Shown here: positions 21,927 to 33,200 of the stretch, one piece after another | Numbering within the stretch: the first letter of the stretch is position 1 | Layout of the letters: each line of letters begins with the position of its first letter | Source of the DNA: Diphasiastrum complanatum | Taxonomy: Eukaryota; Streptophyta; Lycopodiopsida; Lycopodiales; Lycopodiaceae | Direction of reading: 5' to 3' | DNA: 64,000 bases | NCBI GenBank assembly: GCA_029204225.1 | Contig: CM055101.1 | Span: 3,664,684-3,728,683, forward strand | Translations under genes and position numbers: made by a program | Notes under the pieces: model-generated | The model's database searches: none | What the model saw: only the letters and a program-made list of their open reading frames with translations | What the model was told of the DNA's origin: nothing

Positions 21927-23196
21927 ACGATACAAAAAGCCTGAAATAAGGGTGGCAAAACCGAATTGGTAACTATTTCCAAGGATTAACTTTATTGAAT
22001 TGGGAAGATGTTACATTCATACATGGACTGACTAGTCTTAGGGCCACCAACACATGCTGGGCATAATGCCTGGTTGTCTTCAGAGAGAGAGCTGACACTT
22101 GGTGTCTAGTTTGAGTTGCTCAAATTTTTGTTTGTCTGACTCTTTCTATAGTTTTACGATAATTTTGTGCACTTTTTTTATCCTGGAATATAATGTTGTC
22201 TAGTAAAGCACGCTTTTCTAGACTTAGTTTTTATTTTGCTGATTAAGCCTGACAGAATTAATCAGGCTCCCGCGACCGTTGGTCTCGAGAGATGTTTCGG
22301 CTGACAGAATCAGCTTAGCTCCTAGACATGGGTCCCATGAGCTATCTAGGCCCTGACTTGAGCTACAAAGCTATCTCATAACTTGTGACTACTTGACTAG
22401 CTCATCATAGGTCGGAGGCTCAATCATTGACTTTCTAAAGTTGCTTTGAAACTTTGGGAACGTCACCCATCCAAGTCTTTCAGGGCATGCTTGTTGCACC
22501 GGTGTCAGCTTTACAATACTTAGCTAGTGGATAGACAACTATTTGGAACAACCCACCCATGTGTAGATCCATGTGTATGGGGAGGCATGTAGCTACAAAT
22601 CCCATCTCCCTATCACATTTTAGTAGGTTGGATGTACTTGTTTATGTCATGGAAAAGAATGAACTTATGTAAAAGTGCATATGTATATGATGTTATGCAA
22701 CAATTATAGTTTGAAGTGGCATTTTACAGGTGTTACCACATTGGGCGGACTAGGACCCCTTGATTGATGCATATATGATATTTGGCATGGGGTGTGTAGA
22801 TATGGTTTGTAATTGTATTGTATTTGTATGCCCCCGTAGTGGCTTCCAATCACCGCTGCAAAGAGTGATTCGCATCAAGCGTCAATTTGGCTCCTCCAAT
22901 GTCAATGCTGTTTTTATTCTTTTTAAAATAGAAGGATAGAGAGATCTTCAAAAGCTTAGCTTTTGGCAATCAACACAAGTCAATCACAGCAACAGGGTGT
23001 GTGGGTAGAGTTGTTAATTGTGACCGGCTAAGCTCAAGCTCGGTTCCCAACTGCTGCAAAGTGACATCTTTGGGGCTCTCCTCTTCTGCTATGTTGTATA
23101 TGCTATATATAACTAACCACTAGTAACCTAACACGTTGGAAAAAAAAAAATCAACAAAAAAAAATACGAGCGCATAGTTGCATCAATAAGGTTGCA
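21927..23196. other. Intergenic, no gene recognised
   Basis: May contain the LTR of the Gypsy fragment at its left end. I see no open frame with recognisable homology. Confidence 0.4.
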
Positions 23197-23233
23197 CAAC
23201 CTGTGCCACATGGCACATGTGGCACATGGCACA
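23197..23233. promoter_or_regulatory. Overlapping CACATGTG palindromes upstream of the TraB-like gene
   Basis: GTGCCACATGGCACATGTGG is followed by a second GCACATGGCAC, giving interleaved inverted repeats with an E-box-type CACATGTG core about 490 bp before the start codon. The regulatory role is inference. Confidence 0.35.
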
Positions 23234-23366
23234 CTAGAGGATTGCCGAGACTAGATGCCACCGTGGCACATGTTCTTTTGGGGAGTTGGAAAAAAAAATG
23301 GGAAAGCCTTTTTACGTTGGAAAGAAAAAGTAAAAGACTACTTTACATTTTCCACTTGTTCTTTTG

Positions 23367-23435
23367 TCTATATATATATATATACACACACACTCTCTCT
23401 CTCACTCTCTCTGTCTCTCTTTCTCTCTCTCTCTC
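23367..23435 (+). repeat. Compound TA-CA-CT microsatellite
   Basis: (TA)n passes into (CA)n, then a long (CT)n tract. Pyrimidine-rich tracts are common in plant 5' flanks; here it lies about 275-340 bp before the ATG. Confidence 0.9.
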
Positions 23436-23664
23436 GTGTTTTTGTGTCATTGTTTCTGCAGAATGACTGATATTCTGCTGACGGTGGATGATTGATGCCG
23501 GAGAAAAAGGCATCCGATACATTATGTTGCAAAGACTAGCACAATAACCTGACTCACAATAATGATTGGATAATATGAATGAATGATTGGATTGGATAAT
23601 TTCTATAAGCGCTGTTTAAAGATGGCGCTGGTTTAGGTTTTTTGGAATAATTCTTATTTGCAGA

Positions 23665-23674
23665 GTTTATATAG
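23665..23674 (+). promoter_or_regulatory. Candidate TATA box
   Basis: GTTTATATAG lies about 40 bp before the ATG at 23710. If used, it would give a very short 5' leader (about 10-15 nt); an upstream start is equally possible. Confidence 0.35.
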
Positions 23675-23709
23675 TTCATTTGTGAGAGGGTAGGAGGGTT
23701 AGAGAGGGC

Positions 23710-24276
23710 ATGGCAGCAGTGGCGCTATGCCCTCGGGCACCATTGCTACTCTGCATTTCGGAACCTGCTTCCTTTGGTCACTCTTCTTCTTCTTCTTCTT
23801 CTAGTTGGAATTCTACATTCCCATACAAGTTTTCTTTCAATTTATCAGCCATTTCAGCATGCTTTTGCATCAAGGCGGGGGGATTATTGCAGCAGAGCAA
23901 AGTGAGCAAGGGAAGAGGAGCACCTTCAAACAACAGCCTGAGAGTATCAGTTTCACAAGCTTCGTTAACTCATGAATTCCATTCTGCTCACCCTCTGCTC
24001 TTCTTAGGGTTCCATTTGCAGCCATGCAGAGATAGGTGTAACAACAAAAGCAGGAAATGGCAAGTAATGGCTTCTGGATGGTCTGAGGCAGAAGGGGCGG
24101 ATTCATCACAGGAAAATGATAATGGCGGGGTTGTAGAGTTTAAGTCGATAAGTGACTTTACACGGTTTTGCGACAAAGACAAAGATGGAGCTGAACTGCA
24201 GACAGCCGTAATCAGTTATTGCAGGCCTTTCCCTCCCAAGCCGTTTCCATTATCACTCTTCCAACCTACACAGCAG
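23710..24276 (+). CDS. TraB-like gene, exon 1 (transit peptide)
   Basis: 189 codons from ATG at 23710, the first ATG in the frame. It encodes a Ser-rich N-terminus (a run of Ser around residues 25-34) and ends SLFQPTQQ at CAG/GTATTG, phase 0. The open frame continues 70 nt into the intron, but the joined reading [15 protein letters not shown] matches the expected conserved block. Confidence 0.85.
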
Positions 24277-27200
24277 GTATTGTGCAACCATCACCAATTT
24301 CTGAAGGCATGGATGCTGCATGTAATCTATCTCCACTTTTTCTGTTAAAGGCTGTCAATATACCCCCGCACACGTATACTATGCAATATCTCATCGGCCT
24401 GTATCCTTCCTGCTTGACTGTTTCAGTATTTTAGCGTCAAAGTGTTTGTAAGGAAGTTTACTCCAGAGTTGCACCAGCTGATTATAAATTCAAATCGATA
24501 AAGATATCAAAGCTGAAAAAGTGTCATTCTAAAGCATAATTGACAGGGAACAAGAACGTCTGGATTCCTAGGAATGGGAACATGTCATGGGGAGACGGGA
24601 ACCAGGGAGACACCACATCATCACATATCATTTTTTTCTAAAAAACATATAAATTCTTTAGAACAAAGTGGAATACATACAACTCTTGCTCGTGTATGGG
24701 ATATCTCTGTAGGTCAAACGGTTTCTAGGTATCAACAACTTTGAGGCCCGGAGTTACGAATAGAGCCAGAGCTGATCTAGAGCTAAGCTATGAAAGCATC
24801 ACATAAGCAAGACTTAACCCTAGAAAACAGGAAAAAGAGAGATTAAGGAGGCTAAAGAGAGAGATCAATATCATTAGCTGAATAACAAATGACACAGTTT
24901 CTCTACTTATAGCCAAGAGGAAGCCCTAAAAGGAAGCTTCCGGTGGCTAGGGCCCAACTGGGAGGGAAAATAGTGTGCCCTCCAAGAAGGCCCCCACTCT
25001 CCAGTAATATGTCCAAATGGCCTAATAATGAATAATAAGGCCAAAGGCCAACCATATAGTCTAAGTGTCACTAATGAATAAAAAAGGGCCCAAGGCCTGC
25101 TTATGCATAAAGTAAAGTAAATGTAAATGGAAACGACAAATGTAATGAGTCGAGTCCATAACTCTCCCTGGCACAAAAGAAAAAGACCCAACTGCCGAAA
25201 AGAGGGTACCCTGATGGTCTCGGAACACCAGAACAAAGTGGCAACTCAGCATCGGAAACCAAGCGGTATGGAGCAACCTGAAATGACAGGGAACCTGAAG
25301 ATCACCCAGACAAACAGTAGCTGGAACGGAGGCAATAACCCAAGCCAACAGGATATGCCAAGCCTGACAATGAGCAACAATCCAAGGAAGAGATAGAGAG
25401 CCACATGCATAATCATAGAGATATCCGCACCATAGGCGATCAGTAATATGGAAAAACAAGCACCAATCAACAGGTCCAAATGAAAACCAAGCTATATGTA
25501 ATAACCAGGAATGCCATATATCCATAGCTGAAAATGAAGCAGTAGTGTAAGCAATAGGTCCAAATGAAATCCAAGCGATACGTAATAACCAGGAATGCCA
25601 AATATCAAGAGGTAAAAAGGAATCAGTCGCATGAACCCAAGTGTATACCATCGGCATGGACTGCAGCAAACCTATATGTAGAAACACCAGGAGACGGAAG
25701 GATGTCCGTGTACACATCTAGAAAGATCCCAGCATATAAATACCCTAGATAAGTACTAGTGACCATTTGGCAAATATCCTCGGATGAAAAATGTGTAACA
25801 GTAAGGGCCAAAGGCGCATGAATCATGTCAGGAACCGTAGAAATATCATGAGGCAGATCACAAACCTCAAGCAGAGATCCATAGAGTAAGCGAAAAAAGA
25901 TACAACCTGACCACCAATAGCGAGGGAACCATCAAACGTGGACCCATGAAGAACCCCATAGAAATCAGCAGGAACATCGGCCATAACAGACTCAAGAGAT
26001 GGAGATATAGGTACCAATGGAGAAGATACTCCACCAACCACCGAACCAGGAGGGCAATCTGAAGTATGCACAAAAGCAATAGTAGAAATACCACCAAGGT
26101 ATACGGCCTCAATATCAATGAAACCAGGAATGACCACTGAATACGATATCTGTGAATCAAGGCATATAGGCGCAAGGCACACAACAACAACTTGGAAATC
26201 CGAAGCAGCATCAACCTGAGGAAGAGGGCCCACGGATGGTGAAAGTGAAGCAGCAACTGATGTACTCTGAATGGAAAGAAGAGCTGCATTGTCAGCCTTT
26301 GGCAGGCTACGCATAAACTGCTTCCCGGTAATCAACTGGAAGTCTCCCTGAGAATCAATGCCAACAAGTGAGTGTGTAACTGCATCAAGTACAAATGTCA
26401 ATGTCTGCTGTGTCAAGTTCAGTGTAACGGCTCCAAAAGATGCAAACCAATCAGCACCAAGGATAAGATCATAACGCTCCATAGGAATAATGTAAAGATC
26501 TGCCTGTCCAGAAAAATCTCCAATGCGGTATGGTAAATGTTGAAACATCTGAGAACTAGGAAAAGAATGGGAACTGGCAACCTCAACTGTGAGAGGCTGT
26601 GAAGCAGGAACAGGTGAAGCATGTATCCGACTAGTGATATAACTGCTAATAAAAGAATGAGTGCTGCCAGTATCAACTAAAGCAATTTACTCACGACCTG
26701 TAATACGTACACGTAACCGAATGGAGCGAGGACCAGGACGCCCTGTCCTAGTAGCATAGGCAAGCTGAGCATGGCAAGTAGCAAGAAGTAAATTAGTGGA
26801 AGGCTCAGAGGATAGGTCAGGCTCATCAGAAATATGAATGTAGATATCGGAATCATCTGGAGTAGTGCCCTCATGGTAAAAAACAGCAGTAGTAGTAGGG
26901 AGAGGCTGACAGCAATCACGGGCAAAATGGTTAGGACTCTTACAGCGAAAGCAAAGACGCTGCTGTTGAAGGTCAGCGAACTCTGCAGACGTGTAACGTC
27001 GAACAAAAGCAGGTCGAGGAGTCGGAGGACGAGGAGACGAAGGGACAATGGAGAGAGCTGGAACAGAAGGGGCATGTGTAGGGGTGGACGTAGCGGGAAA
27101 AGATGAAGCAGAAGGATGGGGTCGGGAGAAGCAGGAAGGAAGAGTGTCAGAGTACTTATGCTGTAAAGTACTGGTAAGAGACATCGCCTCAACAAGTGTG

Positions 27201-30200
27201 GGAGGACGGAAGGAAGAAACATCATAACGTAAAGCACCACGAAGCCCAACAATGTAACGAGAAGTAAGCTCAGTGCTGTAGATCTGTGAAAAGATAAGAA
27301 AGCTCCATAAGAAGCAAGATCACTGGTTTGAGTGAGACTACGGAATGTATCACGTTGGCGGTCGAGCCACTGAGGGTCAATCATAGCATGACGGAGGTCA
27401 CGGCGAAAAGTATGCCATAAATGGAGCCCTTCCCGATCAGGATCAGCTCTATAAACTCGCCACAACGTGGCGGCATTCCATCTAAATGTAAAGCAGCCAA
27501 CTGGAGGAGGAACCGGAATAGGTACCAAGCTGTACCCTATCACGAAAGTCTCGAGCAAAGTGTGGCTTAGGAAGTGGGGGATGTGAAAAGAAACCAGGAG
27601 ATGGGTTAGGTGGAATGAACGGTCCACCAGGAAGATGGAAATCCAAATGGACCGGGAGTCTCAAATGAAGAAAAAACAGGAGCTTTACCAGGACCATGAG
27701 GCTGTAAAGAATCAATCTGTGACTGCATAGTAGCAAAGTCGGTCATAACGGTATGGAAGCGAAGAACGAGGCCAGAAAGGGTCTCATCCATGCGACGAAA
27801 CTGATCGGATAAGGTTTCCTGAGTAGTCTCACTCGGGGTAGGTGAATGTGCCATAATGATAGTGGAAGGAATAGACGAAAACTTGAGAGAGCGGACTCTT
27901 GTTGTCACCCCAAATTAGTCTATTAAAACCACTATTATGCCCAAAAAAAAAAAAAAATTTTAATTTTTTTTTCCCGGCCGCCAAATTTGGCGGAAGTACT
28001 TCCGCTAACTATCTGCTAAAGCTCCGCCAAGGAAAATGATGGGAGCTGGTCCTCCTCCAAACTGTGCTGAATGTTGCTGAAGCAAAGAGACGAAAGCCCT
28101 CAGCAAAGAGAGAAAAATCAGCAAGGAAAATGGGCACCCAAGCAGAAAATCAGATTTGAAATTCAGCAATCAGGAAAGTGCTCTGATACCAAGTTACGAA
28201 TAGAGCCATAGCTGATCTAGAGCTAAGCTATAAAAGCATCACATAAGCAAGACTTAACCCTAGAAAGCAGGAAAGAGAGAGATTAAGGAGGCTAAAGAGA
28301 GAGATCAATATCATCAACTGATTAACAAATGACACAGTTTCCCTACTTATAGCCAAGAGGAAGCCCTAAAAGAAAGCTTCTAGTGGCTAGGGCCCAACTG
28401 GGAGGGAAAATAGTGCGCCCTCCAAGAAGGCCCCCACTCTCCAGTAATATGTCCAAATGGCCTAATAATGAATAATAAGGCCAAAGGCCAACCATATAGT
28501 CTAAGTGTCACTAATGAATAAAAAAGGGCCCAAGGCCTGCTTATGCATAAAGTAAAGTAAATGTAAATGGACGCGCGAATGTAATGAGCCGAGTCCATAA
28601 CTCCCGGAGCTGTGGCCATCAAGTCCTTCAAGTTCTCAAAACTGTGCTAAGCTTCAAAATCCCATTGAACGAAAATGCTATTTTTGCATAATTAGTCCGT
28701 AAAAGGAGCAGCTAACCAGGAATAGTCCCGCATGAACCGCCAGTAGAACTTACAAAAGCCTAAGAAAGATTGTAAAATATTGGTGTATATGGGCAGGCCT
28801 CAACCAACCAAAGCCACCTTGGTTGGGTCAACCGAAATACCCTCGGCTGCCCCTACATGACCCAAATACTTGACACGAGCCAAATACGATTAGGAGATGA
28901 ACTTCATGGTCCGCTACTGCCTTACTATAAACCAATGTACTTGGAATTCTAGGTAGACCCAGTCTGAGCAAGTTTTGAAGCTTTGACAATCGTCTTAGTT
29001 GGAGGGAATTGTGCCATTCTGGTTATCCTATCAACTACTAACCATATCAAATCATTTTGCTTTCCCATCTGAGGAAGTCCAACTACAAAATTCACGGAGA
29101 TACCTTCCCACTTTCTTTTGGTCAAGTTACATTGCTCGCACTTGTCAATGTAAGCCTCTACTTGATCTTTAAGTTTTGGCCAGTAAAAGTTCCTCTTTAC
29201 TAGATTAAGCGTTCTTTGTTTGCCTGGGTGTTCCTGACAAAATAAGGCCTAGCTATGGAGTATCATAACAACATAGTAAGCACACTATGAAAGCTTGAAA
29301 AAACCAGCTATGGAGTAGAAGACAAAAGCAAGAGAGAGAGGGAACTCAAAAGCCCACACAAGAGTAGGAGGGCGTGGAAACCCCTCCAAACTTAGGGCCA
29401 CAAATAGCATGTAATGTATAGAGGTGGTGTCTTTCTTATTCTAGCTCTAGAACCCACATGGATTGTCTTATGGACTCATCTAAGCTAACCCTAATTACTA
29501 AGTTGCCCTAATTGGGATATATTTAGGTATTGGGCCATTACCATCAAGGGCATGTCCTTATGGGACCCAAGTACCCTTAGTTGCCCTAATTTCTAGAAGG
29601 TTCCACTAAGGGCCTCTAGATAATATATAGGGCTAGACATTAGATACAGGATTCATTGTATTCATTCTCTACTAATAGGTATTGCTTGGGCTCTACGTGG
29701 GAGATCTCTTGTCTATGCTTAGCTATTGCTTGTAGGGCTTTAGCCATTGTTCTTCATTTGATATCAACATCTGTGATTGTGTTCTTAACATGGTATCAGA
29801 GCACTTTCCTGAGTAGTTGGCAAGTGTTTTAGTTTTTGGATTTTTAGTTTCTTTGTTTGTTGTGTATTTTTTTTTTGCAGGATCTTCGTTCCATCCCCTC
29901 CATTTCTAGCACCCATCTTGCTCAGCCCTTCTCTCTGATTTCCTCTCTCTCCCCACAGCATCTCCATCGCTGCCCACTTCCCTCTTCCCTTCCCTCTACC
30001 TTCCTTGCTATTCTCTCTCCAACCAGCGATCTGCTACTCTTGGTCCACCATCGCACCTCCACAGCTCTCTTATCTCTCTCTCCAGCTCTTCTCTAGCATT
30101 ACCTGCTGTCCATCGCACCTCCTCCAACTCCTTCTCTGTCCTTCATCTCCAGCGTACTGTTCCCTGCCTCTATTTCGCCCTCATATCATGCCCCTCGTTG

Positions 30201-33200
30201 GCCTTGAACTCCGCGCCCTGATCTCTTTGCCTCCTCTACCCTCACTCCTGTTTCCTTTACCCCAGCTCTCCCTCCTGCCTCGCCCCTTTTCCCCTGGCCA
30301 AATCTGCCTCTCTTCCCTCTCATCACGCGATCTCTCTCTCTCTCTCTCCCGTCCCTCCTGCTCCGCTCTCCTCCTGCCCCGCTCACCTGCCCTGTTCTCT
30401 CTTCCTCCTACTCCGTCCTACCGGCCCGTCCTGCTACGCGCCATCTTACCCGATCTACTGCCTGTGGCCCTCTGCCTCCTGATCTGCCCTGCGCCCTGCC
30501 GTTGGTGAACTGCCCTTGGTGAACTGCCCGCCGGCCCACTGGTGACCTTACCTCCCCCCCACAAGCTGCCCTCAACCCCGAGTGCCCTACACCTGCTGCC
30601 CTTCTTTTTCTGCTGACCGGATCTGCCTCTGAGCCCCGATCTGCCCAGTCCCTACTTCTTGCCTAGCATACTCCCTTGTGTAGCTCACCTGCCTGATTCC
30701 GAAGCTCCTGAAGCTCCTGCTGCCTGCCGACTTTTCTCATCCTGCCCGATCCATTCTGATCTTGTTTGTGTTTTTGTTTTCTTGTGATTTCTTGTGTTCT
30801 AAGGGCCTCTAGATAGTATATAGGGCTAGACATTAGATACAGGATTCATTGTATTCATTCTCTACTAATAGGTATTCCTTGGGCTCTTCGTGGGAGATCT
30901 CTTGTCTTTGCTTAGCTATTGCTTGTAGGGCTTTAGCCATTGTTCTTCATTTGATATCAACATCTGTGATTGTGTTCATAACATGGTATCAGAGCACTTT
31001 CCTGAGCAGTTGGGAAGTGTTTTAGTTTTTGGATTTTTAGTTTCTCTGTTTGTTGTGTATTTTTTTTTGCAGGATCTTCGTTTGGAGCAACTGCCATCCC
31101 CTCCATTTCTGGCACCCATCTTGCTCAGCCCTTCTCTCTGATTTCCTCTCTCTCCCCACAGCATCTCCATCGCTGCCCACTTCCCTCTTCCCTTCCCTCT
31201 ACCTTCCTCGCTATTCTCTCTCCAACCAGCGATCCGCCCTCTTTGTCCACCATCGCACCTCCACAGCTCTCTCATCTCTCTCTCCGGCTCTTCTCCAGCA
31301 TTACCTGCTGTCCATCGCACCTCCTCCAACTCCTCCTTCGCTATTTCGCCCTCATATGCTGCCCCTCGCTGGCCTTGCACTCCGCGCCCTGATCTCTTTG
31401 CCTCCTCTACCCTCATTCTTGTTTCCTTCACCCCCGCTCTCCCTCCTGCCTCTCCCCTTGCTCCCCTGGCCAAATCTGCCTCCCTTCCCTCTCATCGCGC
31501 GATCTCTCTCTCTCTCTCAGAGGTCTGAGGCTATGGTGGCGCTGAGGCTGCTCCCTCGCTGAGGATGCTCCATCGCCCTCCTGGCTACCTGCTCCATCGT
31601 TGAGGCTGCCCTCCTGGCTATCTGCTCCATCGCTGAGGCTGCTCCATCGCCCTCCTGGCTACCTGCTCCATCGCCCTCCTACACGACTGACCCTCTCTCT
31701 CTCTCTCTCCCTCTCTCTCTCTCTCAGCTATGGCTCCCCTCCGTGGCTCAGCCCCCCCTCGCTCCACACGTAGCTCCTCCCGCTCTCCTACCCCTACCGC
31801 TGCCATCTCCTCCATTTCCTCCTCGCTGGAATCAACCAAGCAGTACATGATATTACTCTACTCCTGGCAGCTATATGGACAGTTGACAATTTGTAGTTTA
31901 TAGTTATGTTGTTCATTTCTCTTTTATGCATAGTTTTTTCTTGGAGACATTTATATACGGTCCCACGGTTTTCACATACTTGACATGTACTCCATTTGGT
32001 CTTATATGCCTTTTGGTATGGAAAAGACATTAATAAAGCTTTCTTTCTTTCTTTCTCTCCCGTCCCTCCTGCTCCGCTCTCCTTCTGCCCCGCTCACCTG
32101 CCCCGTTCTCTCTTCCTCCTACTCTATCCTGCCGGCCCATCCTGCTACGTGCCATCTTACCCGACCTACTACCTATACCCATGCCTGCCTGCCTGTGGCC
32201 CTCTGCCTCCTGATCTGCCCTGCGCCCTGCCGTTGGTGAACTGCCCGCCGGCCCACTGGTGACCTTACCTGCCCCCCACAAGCTGCCCTCAACCCCGAGT
32301 GCCCTACACCTGCTGCCCTTCTTTTTCTGCTACCGGATCTGCCTCTCAGCCCCGATCTGCCCAGACCCTACTTCTTGCCTAGCATACTCCATTGTCCACC
32401 CTGCGTAGCTCACCTGCATGACTCCGAAGCTCCTGCTGCCCACCGACTTTTCTCATCCTGCCCGATCCATTCCGATCTTGTTTGTGTTTTTTTTTTCTTG
32501 TGATCTCGTTAAACAAAAATTCTCGTCATTTCCAGTTTTGCTCGTTAAATTTTCGGTTTTAATTTACTTGATTCTCATTTGCCTTTATTGTTTCGTGTCA
32601 TTTCCGTTTTTCTTGTAGTTTCCGTTTCTTTCTCAATCCTTTGAAGAAATTTTTTTTTTTTTTTGTTTTTATTTGTGTTAGCTGTATTAACCCATTGTTT
32701 TTTTTATTCATTTCGATTTTGTTCTGTGATAGTGTTTTCGCATTTACGATCCATTTTTCTTGTTGTTTGTTCTTTACGATCCGGTCAAAAAAAAAAACGA
32801 CGACGACAAAATGTTGACGCATTTCTCTTTGCCTAAGTATTTCGGCTTTTCTTGTACCTCCTTTGGCATTGTCGAATTCATCGACTGGGTGACTAATTTT
32901 AAGGATTATTTTTTCACTTATTCATGTTCAGATGTTATGAAAATCCGGATGGCTTCTTTGTGGTTAGATGTCCATGCAAAAGCTCCACTTTGCATTCTTG
33001 CTCGGATAAATTGTCGATCCACTTCAATATGCTTCAAATTGGCGTGGTACACATGGTTTTTTGCTAGTTGAGTTCAACTTTGATCATTGCAATGAATAAT
33101 TGTTGGAGCTATTTGTGATAGTTGAAGGTCTTTAAGTAGCCTCCTTAGCCATATTGCTTCACGTGTAGCCTTTGTGGTGGCCCTATACTTTGGCTTCCAT

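Larger units (their letters stand above)
24752..28602 (-). mobile_element. Ty3/Gypsy-related LTR element A, non-autonomous, AG...CT ends
   Basis: LTRs at 24752-25163 and 28192-28602 differ at roughly 15-20 of about 412 positions by eye. The element is flanked by exact 5 bp duplications CCCGG (24747-24751 and 28603-28607). Primer site 28180-28191 touches the 5' LTR. Gag and protease are related to element B, but RT, RNase H and integrase are absent. In their place lies about 1.1 kb of unrelated sequence. LTR ends on the element strand are AGTTATGG...CGTAACT rather than TG...CA. Confidence 0.9.
29608..32508 (+). repeat. Tandem duplication of an LTR-PBS-leader block
   Basis: Unit 1 (29608-30800) and unit 2 (30801-32508) share the LTR end, the primer site (29791-29802 and 30984-30995) and a roughly 1 kb C/T-rich leader (GCACCCATCTTGCTCAGCCC, CATCCTGCCCGATCCATTC). 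Unit 2 is longer because of an insertion at about 31519-32057. The long open frames here (30005-30508, 31050-31562) come from the C/T bias, not from a gene. Confidence 0.8.

Noticed and set aside
24219-24434. Alternative frame at the end of exon 1 ([20 protein letters not shown])
   Set aside because: It overlaps the exon 1 frame and the donor; only the main frame joins to [13 protein letters not shown] in phase.
26677-27627. 316-codon - strand open frame
   Set aside because: It overlaps the Gag/protease of element A in another phase; Gag motifs and the CCHC knuckle are in the neighbouring frames, so this is a shadow.
30005-31562. Long open frames of 167-170 codons in the C/T-rich leader
   Set aside because: They lie in pyrimidine-rich repeated leader DNA, are proline/serine/leucine low-complexity, and are not conserved in frame between the two tandem units.
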